From positions 62,001 to 126,000 of the forward strand of contig CACFWD010000001.1 in NCBI GenBank assembly GCA_902569975.1: DNA of 64,000 nt. The letters run 5' to 3'. Both the position numbers and the translations under genes were made by a program. Numbering within the stretch: the first letter of the stretch is position 1; each line of letters opens with the position of its first letter. The notes below the pieces were generated by a model that worked only from the letters and a program-made list of their open reading frames with translations, did not search any database and was not told the origin of the DNA. Shown here in pieces: positions 35,933-44,243 of the stretch. Source of the DNA: an uncultured Pelagibacteraceae bacterium. GTDB taxonomy: Bacteria > Pseudomonadota > Alphaproteobacteria > Pelagibacterales > Pelagibacteraceae.

Positions 35933-36201
35933 TAACCTCCTCCGATGGGGGGTATGATACCAATTTTTTGATCTTTTGTGATTTTATAATTGTCGCTTAT
36001 TATCTCATTATTTTCAGAACAAAAAGCTGAAGATTTTACAACTTTAATAAAACCCTCATTACCATTAAAATTTTCTTTTAAATATTTTATAATTTCATTT
36101 TTTAAATCATTTACTGATGCTTTTTCTTGAACTTCAAGTTCTAAGTAGTCTTTGTTACTAAAATCTCTACTAGCTCCAAATAATTCTAATTTAATTTTCA
36201 T
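35932..36201 (-). CDS. moaD: Molybdopterin synthase small subunit MoaD
   Basis: An 89-residue ubiquitin-like sulfur carrier. The essential C-terminal di-glycine is present in IPPIGGG, directly at the stop codon, where it is adenylated and thiocarboxylated. The fold is supported by ASVNDLKNEIIKYL and KDQKIGIIPPI. The start overlaps the thioesterase stop by four bases (ATGA) and its stop overlaps moaE, so MoaD and MoaE are made in a coupled way. Confidence 0.9.
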   Translation of the reverse strand: MKIKLELFGASRDFSNKDYLELEVQEKASVNDLKNEIIKYLKENFNGNEGFIKVVKSSAFCSENNEIISDNYKITKDQKIGIIPPIGGG

Positions 36202-36668
36202 TTCTTTAATTTAGACGAGAATTTCAAATTCTCACTATTAAATTGTGATTTATTTTTATTTATAAAATCATCCATAATCTTTACTTTTTCTTCCTCAAAT
36301 TCTGAAACCTTTCTTTCATTAAGATCTACATATAAAGCTAGAATTTCAATTGTAGAAGCTATGAATTTTTTTTCTTTATGTATCATTTCCATTTTGTATT
36401 GAAGTCGTTTTTTATCATGATCAAAATAAATACAATTTATATCCACTTCATCATTCAGTTGAAGCTCCTGATTATAAGTTATATGAGACTCTACAATCAT
36501 TGTGCTTTTTTTTGTTGTTTTTGCCGAGTGTTCACCCATTTTAAAAATATTATTTAGCGTATCGGCACCATATTTATCAAACATTAATAGGTAATATGAA
36601 ACGTTCATATGGTCATTATAATCGATCCAATCTTTAATTACTTTTTGAGTACTTAGATAAACGGACAT
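36198..36668 (-). CDS. Hot-dog-fold thioesterase inside the moa operon
   Basis: A 156-residue 4-hydroxybenzoyl-CoA-thioesterase-like protein. The start QKVIKDWIDYNDHMNVSYYLLMFDKYGADTL has the catalytic-type DYNDHMN motif, with Asp and His, as in the thioesterases often fused to or found near carnitine dehydrogenase. The rest (ESHITYNQELQLNDEVDINCIYFDHDKKRLQYKMEM) is the standard five-strand hot dog. It lies between moaC (six bases) and moaD (four-base overlap). An acyl-CoA substrate is likely; why it sits among cofactor genes is not clear. Confidence 0.85.
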   Translation of the reverse strand: MSVYLSTQKVIKDWIDYNDHMNVSYYLLMFDKYGADTLNNIFKMGEHSAKTTKKSTMIVESHITYNQELQLNDEVDINCIYFDHDKKRLQYKMEMIHKEKKFIASTIEILALYVDLNERKVSEFEEEKVKIMDDFINKNKSQFNSENLKFSSKLKK

Positions 36669-36674
36669 GTGGAA

Positions 36675-37220
36675 TTAGAATATATTTTTTAAAAATTCAG
36701 GCAACCCATCTGGATTAGTCCACAATCCACTTTTTCCACCTTCTTTAATCAATAGCTTCACGTTATCTATTTTTAGATTTGGATTTACTATCTTACTTAA
36801 ATCATAAATAGTTATTAAAGCAGCATTCACACCCATGATAGCTTCCATTTCTACACCTGTTTTAGCTACTGCTGAAACTACACAGAAAACTTCTAATGAG
36901 CTATCAACCTCATTCATAATAATTTTTGTTGCAGTGTGATCAATTGGAAGTGGGTGACAAAGTGGAATTAATTCACTTGTTTTTTTTACACCTAGCAATG
37001 CTGATACTTCAGCTAAAATTATTGGATCTCCTTTGGGCATTTTTTTATTTTTGATAAGATCAAAAACCTCTTTACCTACATAAATTTTTCCTGAGGCTAA
37101 TGCTCTGCGATATGTCTCTTTTTTAGATGAAACATCAACCATATTAAAAGAGTTTTTTTGAAATATCTCTTTTGCCCAATCTTGAAGCTCTTTTTGATTT
37201 ATAATTTTTAGTTTAGTCAT
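36675..37220 (-). CDS. moaC: Cyclic pyranopterin monophosphate synthase MoaC
   Basis: MoaC turns the MoaA product (3',8-cyclo-GTP) into cyclic pyranopterin monophosphate. NMVDVSSKKETYRRALASGKI, the active-site LIPLCHPLPIDH and the KTGVEMEAIMGVNAALITIYDL segment are conserved. At 181 residues it is about 20 longer than usual because of an N-terminal extension (KLKIINQKELQDWAKEIFQKNS). It starts in a TAATG overlap with the moaA stop. Confidence 0.92.
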   Translation of the reverse strand: MTKLKIINQKELQDWAKEIFQKNSFNMVDVSSKKETYRRALASGKIYVGKEVFDLIKNKKMPKGDPIILAEVSALLGVKKTSELIPLCHPLPIDHTATKIIMNEVDSSLEVFCVVSAVAKTGVEMEAIMGVNAALITIYDLSKIVNPNLKIDNVKLLIKEGGKSGLWTNPDGLPEFLKNIF

Positions 37221-38209
37221 TAACCACCAGTTTTCGATAAATTTTTTGTTAAACCAGTTTCTCCCAGCTCTAAATAATGAGATTCTTTTTTAAATTTCAT
37301 TTGGCCAAGTATTAAATCTTGTAATTCTGCAATTTGATCATCTTTTTGTAATAAATGTCTGATACTTATTCCTGTATTTCCAAATAAACATAATCTTAGA
37401 TCCCCTCTAGAAGTAATTCTTAATCGATTACAAGATTTGCAAAAATCTTTAGAGTAAGGTGCAATTATACCGAATTTACCTTTGTAATCTGGATTAATAT
37501 AATTTATTGATGGTCCTGCATCTTTACCTAGAGTTTGATAAATCCAATTATTCTTATTCAAGTATTCTTTAAAAATCTTTGACGAAATGTGATATTTTCT
37601 AAAATAATCTAAGTTATCACCAGTTTGCATTAATTCTATAAATCTAAAATCTACTTTATTTATCTTTATAAATTCTCCCCAAGAATTAAAATCTTTTTCA
37701 GATGCGTTAATATTATTTAAAAGGACTGCATTTACTTTTATATTTTCAAAATTTAAATCTTGCAAAATTTGAATTCCTTTTAAAATTTCAGGTAATCTGT
37801 CATGACCTGTTATGGATTTAAAAGTCTTTCTATCAAGACTATCAATACTTATATTTATTCCATTTAAACCACTATCAACTAACATTTGAGCTTTTTTGTC
37901 TAAATGATATCCATTTGTAGTTATTGTAACTTTTTTAATTCCAGCATCTTTTAAAATCTTAATTATTTCAAAAAAATCTTTTCTAACTGTTGGTTCTCCT
38001 CCTGTTATTCTTATTTTGCTTACACCTAATTTTGAAAAAACTATTGCTAAACGTCTTATTTCATCTAAATGAAGAAATTTTCTATTATCACTTTTATCAA
38101 CTTGATAACCATTAGCTAAACAATAACCGCATTTAAAATTACAAACATCCGTTATTGACATTCGAATATATGGAAACTTTCTACCGAAATTATCTTGCAA
38201 TAAACTCAT
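37220..38209 (-). CDS. moaA: GTP 3',8-cyclase MoaA
   Basis: A radical-SAM enzyme that starts molybdenum cofactor synthesis from GTP. The first [4Fe-4S] cluster ligands are Cys23, Cys27 and Cys30 in CNFKCGYC; IRITGGEPTVRKDF binds SAM. The second cluster motif is CKSCNRLRITSRGDLRLCLF near residues 255-275. The C-terminus ends in the required Gly-Gly (SKTGG). First gene of moaA-moaC-thioesterase-moaD-moaE. No moeA, mog or molybdate transporter lies in the window, so insertion and uptake steps must be elsewhere. Confidence 0.95.
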   Translation of the reverse strand: MSLLQDNFGRKFPYIRMSITDVCNFKCGYCLANGYQVDKSDNRKFLHLDEIRRLAIVFSKLGVSKIRITGGEPTVRKDFFEIIKILKDAGIKKVTITTNGYHLDKKAQMLVDSGLNGINISIDSLDRKTFKSITGHDRLPEILKGIQILQDLNFENIKVNAVLLNNINASEKDFNSWGEFIKINKVDFRFIELMQTGDNLDYFRKYHISSKIFKEYLNKNNWIYQTLGKDAGPSINYINPDYKGKFGIIAPYSKDFCKSCNRLRITSRGDLRLCLFGNTGISIRHLLQKDDQIAELQDLILGQMKFKKESHYLELGETGLTKNLSKTGG

Positions 38210-38267
38210 AAGTTTAACTTATAATAAAAAATATTTTAAAGAAACATGTTTTGTTTAGATAAAAGAA

Positions 38268-38579
38268 TTAAATAAAAATTAAAAACCAATATACGGCTAA
38301 ACCTGCAACAATTGTAGCAATAATATTTTTACTTAAGATCCCAATAATTACAGCAATGATAGAAGCTAAAATTTTAGGATTATTTTCAAATTGTAAAAAT
38401 CCCATCTCATCTAAAAAAACTGCTGGAAATATAATTGCTGGAAAAATTGCAGATGGTACATAAGACAAAACTTCTCTAACTCTATCGTTAAACATCTCTT
38501 TCTTTAACAAAGCGATCATTGAGAATCTTGTGAAAAAAGTAATCAATCCACAATAGATAATTAATGCCCAATCATTCAT
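38268..38579 (-). CDS. azlD: AzlD-family branched-chain amino acid transport protein
   Basis: A 103-residue, four-helix partner of AzlC. The conserved start WALIIYCGLITFFTRFSMIAL (with the TF-x-R core), VLSYVPSAIFPAIIFPAVFLD and ASIIAVIIGILSKNIIATIVAGLAVYW fit AzlD. AzlCD exports branched-chain or related amino acids. The gene overlaps azlC by eight bases and is followed by 58 bases before the moa operon. Confidence 0.88.
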   Translation of the reverse strand: MNDWALIIYCGLITFFTRFSMIALLKKEMFNDRVREVLSYVPSAIFPAIIFPAVFLDEMGFLQFENNPKILASIIAVIIGILSKNIIATIVAGLAVYWFLIFI

Positions 38580-39267
38580 ATTTTTTAATCATCTTTGTTA
38601 AAATCATTGCAACAAATAATCCAACTAATGCCGCTACAATTACATAAGCTTTATAAGGTATAAAGTTAAAGCCAAATGTTGCTACTAGTCCCGAAATTAT
38701 TATAACAACTACATTAACCAGCTTTCTAAAATCATTAACAAGTAGTGCTAAAAAAGTTAAAGGAACAGCAAAACTCAAACCTAGTTTATCTGGGATAGCT
38801 GCACCTAAAATAATTCCTAGAAAAGTAGTACTTTGCCAAACAACCCAGCAAGTAGCACCTCCTCCAATTAAATGAAAATATTTATTTTTTTCTTTATTCT
38901 TTTTTAAATATTCATTTGATCTTGCAAATGCTTGATCAATTAAAAAATATGAAATTATAATTTTCCAAGTTAATTTTAGATCAGATAGATGTTCAGATAC
39001 AACTGCTCCATAAAGTAAATGTCTTGAATTGACAGCACCAACAGAACTAATAATTACTAAAGACGAAGCGCCACCAGAAAATAACTGTAATAAAACTATT
39101 TGAGAAGCACCACCAAAAATTATCAGAGACATCCCCATTGTTTCAAAAGGTGTAAAACCAATATCAATGGCAAGTACACCAAATATTAAACCGAATGGGA
39201 CTACGGGTATCATTAATGGGCTTACATCAATAACACCTTTAAAAAAAACCTTCAGATTACTTTTCAT
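38572..39267 (-). CDS. azlC: AzlC-family branched-chain amino acid transport protein
   Basis: A 231-residue inner membrane protein with the AzlC start DVSPLMIPVVPFGLIFGVLAIDIGFTPFETMGMSLIIFGGASQIVLLQLFSGG and the central NSRHLLYGAVVSEHLSDLKLTWK motif. The frame extends to a TTG at 39294 that would overlap the iron ABC gene; the first ATG, at 39267, is chosen. The gene follows the iron ABC ATPase by 17 bases on the same strand but belongs functionally with azlD. Confidence 0.9.
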   Translation of the reverse strand: MKSNLKVFFKGVIDVSPLMIPVVPFGLIFGVLAIDIGFTPFETMGMSLIIFGGASQIVLLQLFSGGASSLVIISSVGAVNSRHLLYGAVVSEHLSDLKLTWKIIISYFLIDQAFARSNEYLKKNKEKNKYFHLIGGGATCWVVWQSTTFLGIILGAAIPDKLGLSFAVPLTFLALLVNDFRKLVNVVVIIISGLVATFGFNFIPYKAYVIVAALVGLFVAMILTKMIKKYE

Positions 39268-39284
39268 ATTTAAAAAATCTTTTA

Positions 39285-40346
39285 TTAGAAGCAAACAATA
39301 TGATCAATATGAATTGGTCTTTTTATTCCAAACTTTTCCTCTACTTCATGTTGATGGATGTGATGGGAATGGACAAATACAGGTATAAGAGTATTGCTAG
39401 GTGTTTTAAGAGTATAAATAAAATTAGTTCCTCTAAATTTTCTATCAACTACCTCTAATTTTAAATTACTTTTATCATCATGTTCTAAGTCTTCTGGTTG
39501 AAGGAGTAATTGTACATTTGAACCTTTAGGGTACTCTTTAATAAAATTTCCTTCAATAGTTCCCAAATCCCAGCTTTCTAGTGTATTTTTGCCTGTTACT
39601 TTTGCTGGAATTAATATTCCTCTATTTAGAAAATTAACTACCTCTACTGAATTAGGGAAATGATAAACTTTATAAGGATCGTCAAATTGCTTTAGTTCTT
39701 GATTAATAATTATTCCACACTTTGAACCTAAATAAAAAGCTTCATAAGAATCATGTGTAACTATAATTGTAGTAATCTTTAATTTATTTAATATTTTTTT
39801 TAATCTTACTTGTATTTCTTCCTTAAAACTTTGATCAACATTAGATAAAGGTTCATCTAATAAAAGAAGATCTGGTTGAGTTATTAAGGATCTTGCAAGT
39901 GAAGCTCTTTGAGCCTCTCCAGCACTAATCTGATGGGGATATTTATTTAATATGTGAAAGATATCTAATAAATCAACTATTTCTTTTAAACTAATTTTTT
40001 TATCTTTTTTTCCTTTATTTCTCTCTGCACCTAATAATATATTTTTTTCTACTGTATAATGTGGAAACAAACTATTATCTTGGAAGGCCAGAGATATATT
40101 TCTATTTTCTGGTTCTACATTAATTGTTTTAGAAGATAACATTTTATTGTTTAATTCAATAGATCCATTATTTATCTTTTCTAATCCTGCAATTGTTCTT
40201 AAGATTGTAGTTTTTCCTATACCTGATGGACCTAGAAGACATATAACGTCTCCTTCATTCTTTATAGAAAAGGATACATTTTTAACTTTTGTTTTTCCGC
40301 TTACATTAAAATCAACATTTTTAACTTCAAAAAAATTTTTAGTCAT
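39285..40346 (-). CDS. fbpC: Ferric iron ABC transporter ATP-binding protein
   Basis: A 353-residue ATPase. Walker A GPSGIGKTT, ISAGEAQRASLAR as signature loop, LLLLDEPLSNVD as Walker B and VTHDSYEA as H-loop are complete. The C-terminal regulatory domain has VQLLLQPEDLE and the His-rich VFVHSHHIHQHEVEEKFGI typical of iron importers. It overlaps the permease gene by eight bases and energises it at the cytoplasmic face. Confidence 0.9.
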   Translation of the reverse strand: MTKNFFEVKNVDFNVSGKTKVKNVSFSIKNEGDVICLLGPSGIGKTTILRTIAGLEKINNGSIELNNKMLSSKTINVEPENRNISLAFQDNSLFPHYTVEKNILLGAERNKGKKDKKISLKEIVDLLDIFHILNKYPHQISAGEAQRASLARSLITQPDLLLLDEPLSNVDQSFKEEIQVRLKKILNKLKITTIIVTHDSYEAFYLGSKCGIIINQELKQFDDPYKVYHFPNSVEVVNFLNRGILIPAKVTGKNTLESWDLGTIEGNFIKEYPKGSNVQLLLQPEDLEHDDKSNLKLEVVDRKFRGTNFIYTLKTPSNTLIPVFVHSHHIHQHEVEEKFGIKRPIHIDHIVCF

Positions 40347-41958
40347 TTGATTCTCTTAATATATATCTTGAGGTAACCATAATAAAGAAACTTGCAATTA
40401 AAATTAAAAATAATGAGGGCACTGCAGCAGCCTCTAATAAATCTTCAGATGCAGAAATATAGGCTGTAGTGGCAAAAGTTTCAAAATTAAAAGGTCTTAA
40501 AATAAGAGTTATGGGTAATTCCCTTACAATTTCTAACGATATTAAAATTACAATAAATAAAAGAGAATTTCTTAAGAAAGGAACATGGATATTCATGAAA
40601 GTTTTTCTTTTAGAAAAACCAAGAAGGTATGCGCTCTCATCAACTGAAATATTAATTTTTTCATACCCAGATTTTATTCCATTAAAAGCTAAAGAGTAAA
40701 ATCTTACAAAATAAACTAAAACCAATCCAAGTATAGAACCAATAAATATTTTTTTAATAGATAAAAAACCTAATGACTTAATTATATTTTCATCAAACCA
40801 AGCAATAAAAGTTATGAATGCAATAGCTAAAATTACTCCAGGAATTGCGTAACCAGAAATTGACAATGTGGACAAAATATTTAAAGTTTTATTATTTGAA
40901 ACCCTATTGCCATAGTTTGATAATAAAGAGAACATTATTAATACTAAACTAGATAAAAAAACTAAATAAAGAGTATTTAATAAAAGATCAATTACTTGTA
41001 GATCAAACAAGTTTTCTGGAAATTTTATTGTCCAATATAACATTTGGCTTAATGGAAATAAAAAACTCATAAAAAATACAAAAAAACATCCTACAAATGC
41101 TAAGACTGACTTATTGCCAGAAAGTTCTAATTTTTCCTTTTGTTTAAAACCACCTCTAGAATTAAAGTGATATTTTGCTTTTCGTCTAGATAAATTCTCA
41201 AGTATAAATAACGAAAATATAAATAATAATAAGAAAAAAGATATCCTGTTAGCAAAAGCTAAATCATCAAAAGTTATCCATGAATTATATATGCCAGTTG
41301 TTAAAGTATTGATTGAAAAAAAATCTACTGCTCCAAACTCAGCTAAAGTTTCCATGGCAACCAGAGATAAACCAGCAACTATTGCTGGTCTAGCGGCTGG
41401 TAATATAATTTTATAAAAAGATTTAAACTTTGAAAAACCAAGATTTTTTCCTAAATCTATTAAGTTTTGTGATTGATATAAAAAAGATGCTCTAACAAGA
41501 ATGTAAACATAAGCAAATAAAGAAAAGCTAATTGATATTATTGCACCAAACATTCCATCAAACTTTGGAATACTTTTATTGTAATTTGCATCACCAAATA
41601 GGCTTTTTAAAATAGTAAAAGCAGTTCCATAGTTTTCAAAAAAAGCTGTTAATGAGTAAGCATAAATATAAGGAGGAACTGCAAATGATAAAATCAATGC
41701 CCATTTGAAAAAATTACTACCTGGAAATTGATAAAAAGATACTAAGTAGGCTGTTCCAGTACCTAATAAAAATGTGCAAATCAATACTGAGATTAATAAT
41801 GCAACTGAATTAAAAATATATTCTATTAAAAAAGTATTTTTTAAAATTTCATAGTAATTAGACGTACTTTCAAAGAAACTTGTAAACACCGTGATAATTG
41901 GAATTAATACAAAAAAAGATATTAGAAAAGAACTAAGATACCAGCTGTTGAATTTCAT
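40339..41958 (-). CDS. fbpB: Ferric iron ABC transporter permease
   Basis: A fused, two-repeat permease of 539 residues with about twelve helices, as in FbpB/SfuB. Each half carries an EAA-type loop: LGFSKFKSFYKIILPAARPAIVAG and LGFSKRKTFMNIHVPFLRNSLLF. AMETLAEFGAVDFFSINTLTTGIY in the first half is typical of the family. The frame extends to 42024, but the ATG at 41958 fits the protein start and leaves the upstream hairpin untranslated. Confidence 0.9.
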   Translation of the reverse strand: MKFNSWYLSSFLISFFVLIPIITVFTSFFESTSNYYEILKNTFLIEYIFNSVALLISVLICTFLLGTGTAYLVSFYQFPGSNFFKWALILSFAVPPYIYAYSLTAFFENYGTAFTILKSLFGDANYNKSIPKFDGMFGAIISISFSLFAYVYILVRASFLYQSQNLIDLGKNLGFSKFKSFYKIILPAARPAIVAGLSLVAMETLAEFGAVDFFSINTLTTGIYNSWITFDDLAFANRISFFLLLFIFSLFILENLSRRKAKYHFNSRGGFKQKEKLELSGNKSVLAFVGCFFVFFMSFLFPLSQMLYWTIKFPENLFDLQVIDLLLNTLYLVFLSSLVLIMFSLLSNYGNRVSNNKTLNILSTLSISGYAIPGVILAIAFITFIAWFDENIIKSLGFLSIKKIFIGSILGLVLVYFVRFYSLAFNGIKSGYEKINISVDESAYLLGFSKRKTFMNIHVPFLRNSLLFIVILISLEIVRELPITLILRPFNFETFATTAYISASEDLLEAAAVPSLFLILIASFFIMVTSRYILRESND

Positions 41959-41989
41959 ATTATAATCCGCCTTATAATTGAAAAAGTAA

Positions 41990-42025
41990 AGTGTCCACAA
42001 TAAATCCCCATTCACTGCGGACACT
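41990..42025 (-). terminator. Hairpin inside the iron operon, possible attenuator
   Basis: AGTGTCC and GGACACT pair around 22 bases, and on the minus strand the stem is followed by TTTACTTTTT. It lies between the small Cys-rich gene and fbpB. It could end most transcripts after fbpA, giving more binding protein than permease, which is a usual arrangement for such operons. Confidence 0.5.
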
Positions 42026-42036
42026 ATTTAAGAAAA

Positions 42037-42186
42037 TCAAAAATTAAATACTTTTAGGATATGCGGAACCTCCTTAGTTTTAATTTGAGACACTTTTCTT
42101 TTATTTATTCTTTCATTGATCTTTTTACACTCCTGTAAACATGGGGTACATGCACTGGAAGATTTATTTAAATCAACTTCAGACAT
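42037..42186 (-). CDS. 49-residue Cys-rich protein within the iron transport operon
   Basis: A frame from ATG 42186 to TGA 42037-42039 between fbpA and fbpB. It encodes SSSACTPCLQECKKINERINKRK, with three cysteines in a CxxCxxxC arrangement followed by a basic helix, and ends HILKVFNF. The spacing of cysteines suggests a metal or iron-sulfur ligand set, and the setting in a Fur-type operon suggests iron. The ribosome binding site is weak, so expression is uncertain. No family recognised. Confidence 0.45.
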   Translation of the reverse strand: MSEVDLNKSSSACTPCLQECKKINERINKRKVSQIKTKEVPHILKVFNF

Positions 42187-42210
42187 AAATTTTTTTTGTT
42201 TTTTCACTTG

Positions 42211-43239
42211 TTATTTCCATCCTGCAGCTGTCATAACTTCTAATGCAGCAGCTTGATTTTTTCCATAAGAAGCTAGTTTAGTTTTCATGTCTTGTTTGAA
42301 ATCTAATCCTAAGTTGTTTACTACTAATGGACTTGGTGAAACACCATCAATCATTGGAAACTCAAAAGTATTATTTGTGAAGTGTTCTTGAGATTGTGGA
42401 GTTAATAAAAACTCTACAAGTTTTACAGCATTAGCTTTGTTAGGTGCTCCTTTTACTAAAGCCGCACAACTAACATTCATATGCGTTCCTCTATCATTCT
42501 GATTAGGGAAGAAAGCTTTAACTTTTTTAGCAGCTTCTTGTTGCTCTGCACCTTTTTTACCTGATAACATTAAAGCTAGATAATAAGTGTTAGCCACTGC
42601 AATATCAGCTTCTCCTGCGGCTACAGCCATGATTTGAGCTCTATCATTTCCTTTTGAGTCTCTAGCCATATTTGCAACAACTCCTTTTGCCCATTCAGCT
42701 GCAGCTTTTTTTCCATTATTCTCAATTAATGAAGCTACAAGAGATTTGTTATATATGTTGCTAGATTTTCTTATTACTAATCTTCCTTTCCATTTAGGAT
42801 CAGCTAATCCTTCATAAGTCATTCCAGATAATTCAGCACCAGTAACTCTTTCTGGTGAATAATAAATTATTCTAGCTCTTTTTGCGATTCCAACCCACTT
42901 ATCAGTCCTAAAGCTTTTTGGAACAGCTGCTTTGATAGCTTTAGACGTCAAACCACTTTGAAGATGACCTTTGGCATCCATAGCACCACATCTTCCTGCG
43001 TCAGCAGTGATATAAAGATCTGCAGAAGAATCAGCGCCCTCTTCAATTATTCTTTTTTCTAATGCACCTGATTTCCCATTTATCAGGTTAACTTTAATTC
43101 CAGTCATATTTGTGAACTTGGAATAAAGCTCAGAATCTGCCTTATAGTGTCTTGCATTAAAAACATTAACTTCATTTGCAACAACAAAAGTTGAGACAAA
43201 TAAAGATGCAATCAATGACAAAATCGATATTTTTCTCAT
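42211..43239 (-). CDS. fbpA: Ferric iron ABC transporter substrate-binding protein
   Basis: A periplasmic iron-binding protein of 342 residues with a signal peptide (RKISILSLIASLFVSTFVVA). The mature part opens EVNVFNARHYKADSELYSKF, where the His-Tyr pair belongs to the iron site, and continues with SADLYITADAGRCGAMDAKG and the YYLALMLSGKKG region holding tandem tyrosines. It is less AT-rich than its neighbours, consistent with strong expression. It is the first gene of fbpA-(small gene)-fbpB-fbpC and stands behind a tandem Fur-like operator. Confidence 0.92.
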   Translation of the reverse strand: MRKISILSLIASLFVSTFVVANEVNVFNARHYKADSELYSKFTNMTGIKVNLINGKSGALEKRIIEEGADSSADLYITADAGRCGAMDAKGHLQSGLTSKAIKAAVPKSFRTDKWVGIAKRARIIYYSPERVTGAELSGMTYEGLADPKWKGRLVIRKSSNIYNKSLVASLIENNGKKAAAEWAKGVVANMARDSKGNDRAQIMAVAAGEADIAVANTYYLALMLSGKKGAEQQEAAKKVKAFFPNQNDRGTHMNVSCAALVKGAPNKANAVKLVEFLLTPQSQEHFTNNTFEFPMIDGVSPSPLVVNNLGLDFKQDMKTKLASYGKNQAAALEVMTAAGWK

Positions 43240-43270
43240 TATTTCTCCTTATTCCTCCGCATATATTATT

Positions 43271-43312
43271 GAGAATGATAACTATTCTCATTGCGAATGA
43301 TTATCAATCGCA
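43271..43312. promoter_or_regulatory. Tandem Fur-like operator upstream of fbpA
   Basis: Two adjacent palindromes lie 32-73 bases before the fbpA start: GAGAATGATAACTATTCTC (43271-43289) and TGCGAATGATTATCAATCGCA (43292-43312). Both contain the NAT-A/T-AT core of Fur boxes (GATAATGATwATCATTATC), and their arms pair cleanly. A Fur or related iron regulator (Irr, Mur) of alphaproteobacteria is the likely protein. The site would repress the operon when iron is plentiful. Confidence 0.8.
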
Positions 43313-43352
43313 CGGATGTCGCACCCTTTAATTTGCTATTTTTCCTATGAAA

Positions 43353-44243
43353 TTACGATTTCCAATCGCCGATTTTACTAAATAAAAAGTTTCTAAATGC
43401 TTGGACTCTAGCAGTATTTTTAAGTGATTGAGGGTAAACGAAGTGAGCTTCTGTTATTGGTCCTTCAGACTTAGGTAATACTTTTATTACATTGTTAGAA
43501 TTACTCACCAAATACTCAGGTAAAGCAGCCAGACCTACTCCTGACTCAACAGCCAACAAAAGACCCATTACACTATTTACTTTCATTATAGGTTTTCTTT
43601 TTTTACCATCGTGCATTCCTAATTTTAAAGCCCAATCTGGGTTATAGACTGGGGAAGGTGCACCTTTACCGAAAGATATAAATTTATGCTTATTTAGATC
43701 ACTTATTATCTTTGGCATACCGTATTTCTCTAAATACTTGCTTGATCCGTATATATAATATTTTAGATCAATTAGTTTTTTTTGAATATAATTTAGTTGT
43801 TTAGGTCTTCTCATAAAAATACCTATATCAGCTTGTCTAGTACTTAAATCTAACTCTTTATCCTCAAAAATAAGGTCAATTTCTACCTCAGGATTTAATC
43901 TCATAAATTCCTCAATTCTTGGTGTTAACCAATGAGTTCCAAAACTTCTAACAGTTGTGATAGTTAATTTTCCAGTTGGCTTATTTTTTTGATCTCCTAA
44001 GGTTGTTTCAACTTCCTTTAATTTACTAATTACTTCATGTGCTGTTTTAAATACATATTCTCCATTTTCTGTAAGTGTGAGCCCTCTTGCATGCCTTTCA
44101 AATAACTGAACTTTTAAATCCTGTTCTAAAGATTGAATTTGTCTGCTAATTGCAGATTGACTAAGGTTTAAATTTATAGTGGCATTAGTAAAACTTCCTG
44201 CCTCAGCTACTGCATGAAAAATTTTAAGTTTATCCCAATCCAT
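43353..44243 (-). CDS. LysR-family transcriptional regulator
   Basis: A 296-residue regulator. The winged helix is at residues 1-60 (WDKLKIFHAVAEAGSFTNATINLNLSQSAISRQIQSLEQDLKVQLFERHARG). The effector domain follows from about residue 90 (LTITTVRSFGTHWLTPRI, GVGLAALPEYLV). The gene starts in a TAATG overlap with acuI, so it is translated with that reductase and may sense a related metabolite. The target genes are not shown by the sequence. Confidence 0.9.
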   Translation of the reverse strand: MDWDKLKIFHAVAEAGSFTNATINLNLSQSAISRQIQSLEQDLKVQLFERHARGLTLTENGEYVFKTAHEVISKLKEVETTLGDQKNKPTGKLTITTVRSFGTHWLTPRIEEFMRLNPEVEIDLIFEDKELDLSTRQADIGIFMRRPKQLNYIQKKLIDLKYYIYGSSKYLEKYGMPKIISDLNKHKFISFGKGAPSPVYNPDWALKLGMHDGKKRKPIMKVNSVMGLLLAVESGVGLAALPEYLVSNSNNVIKVLPKSEGPITEAHFVYPQSLKNTARVQAFRNFLFSKIGDWKS

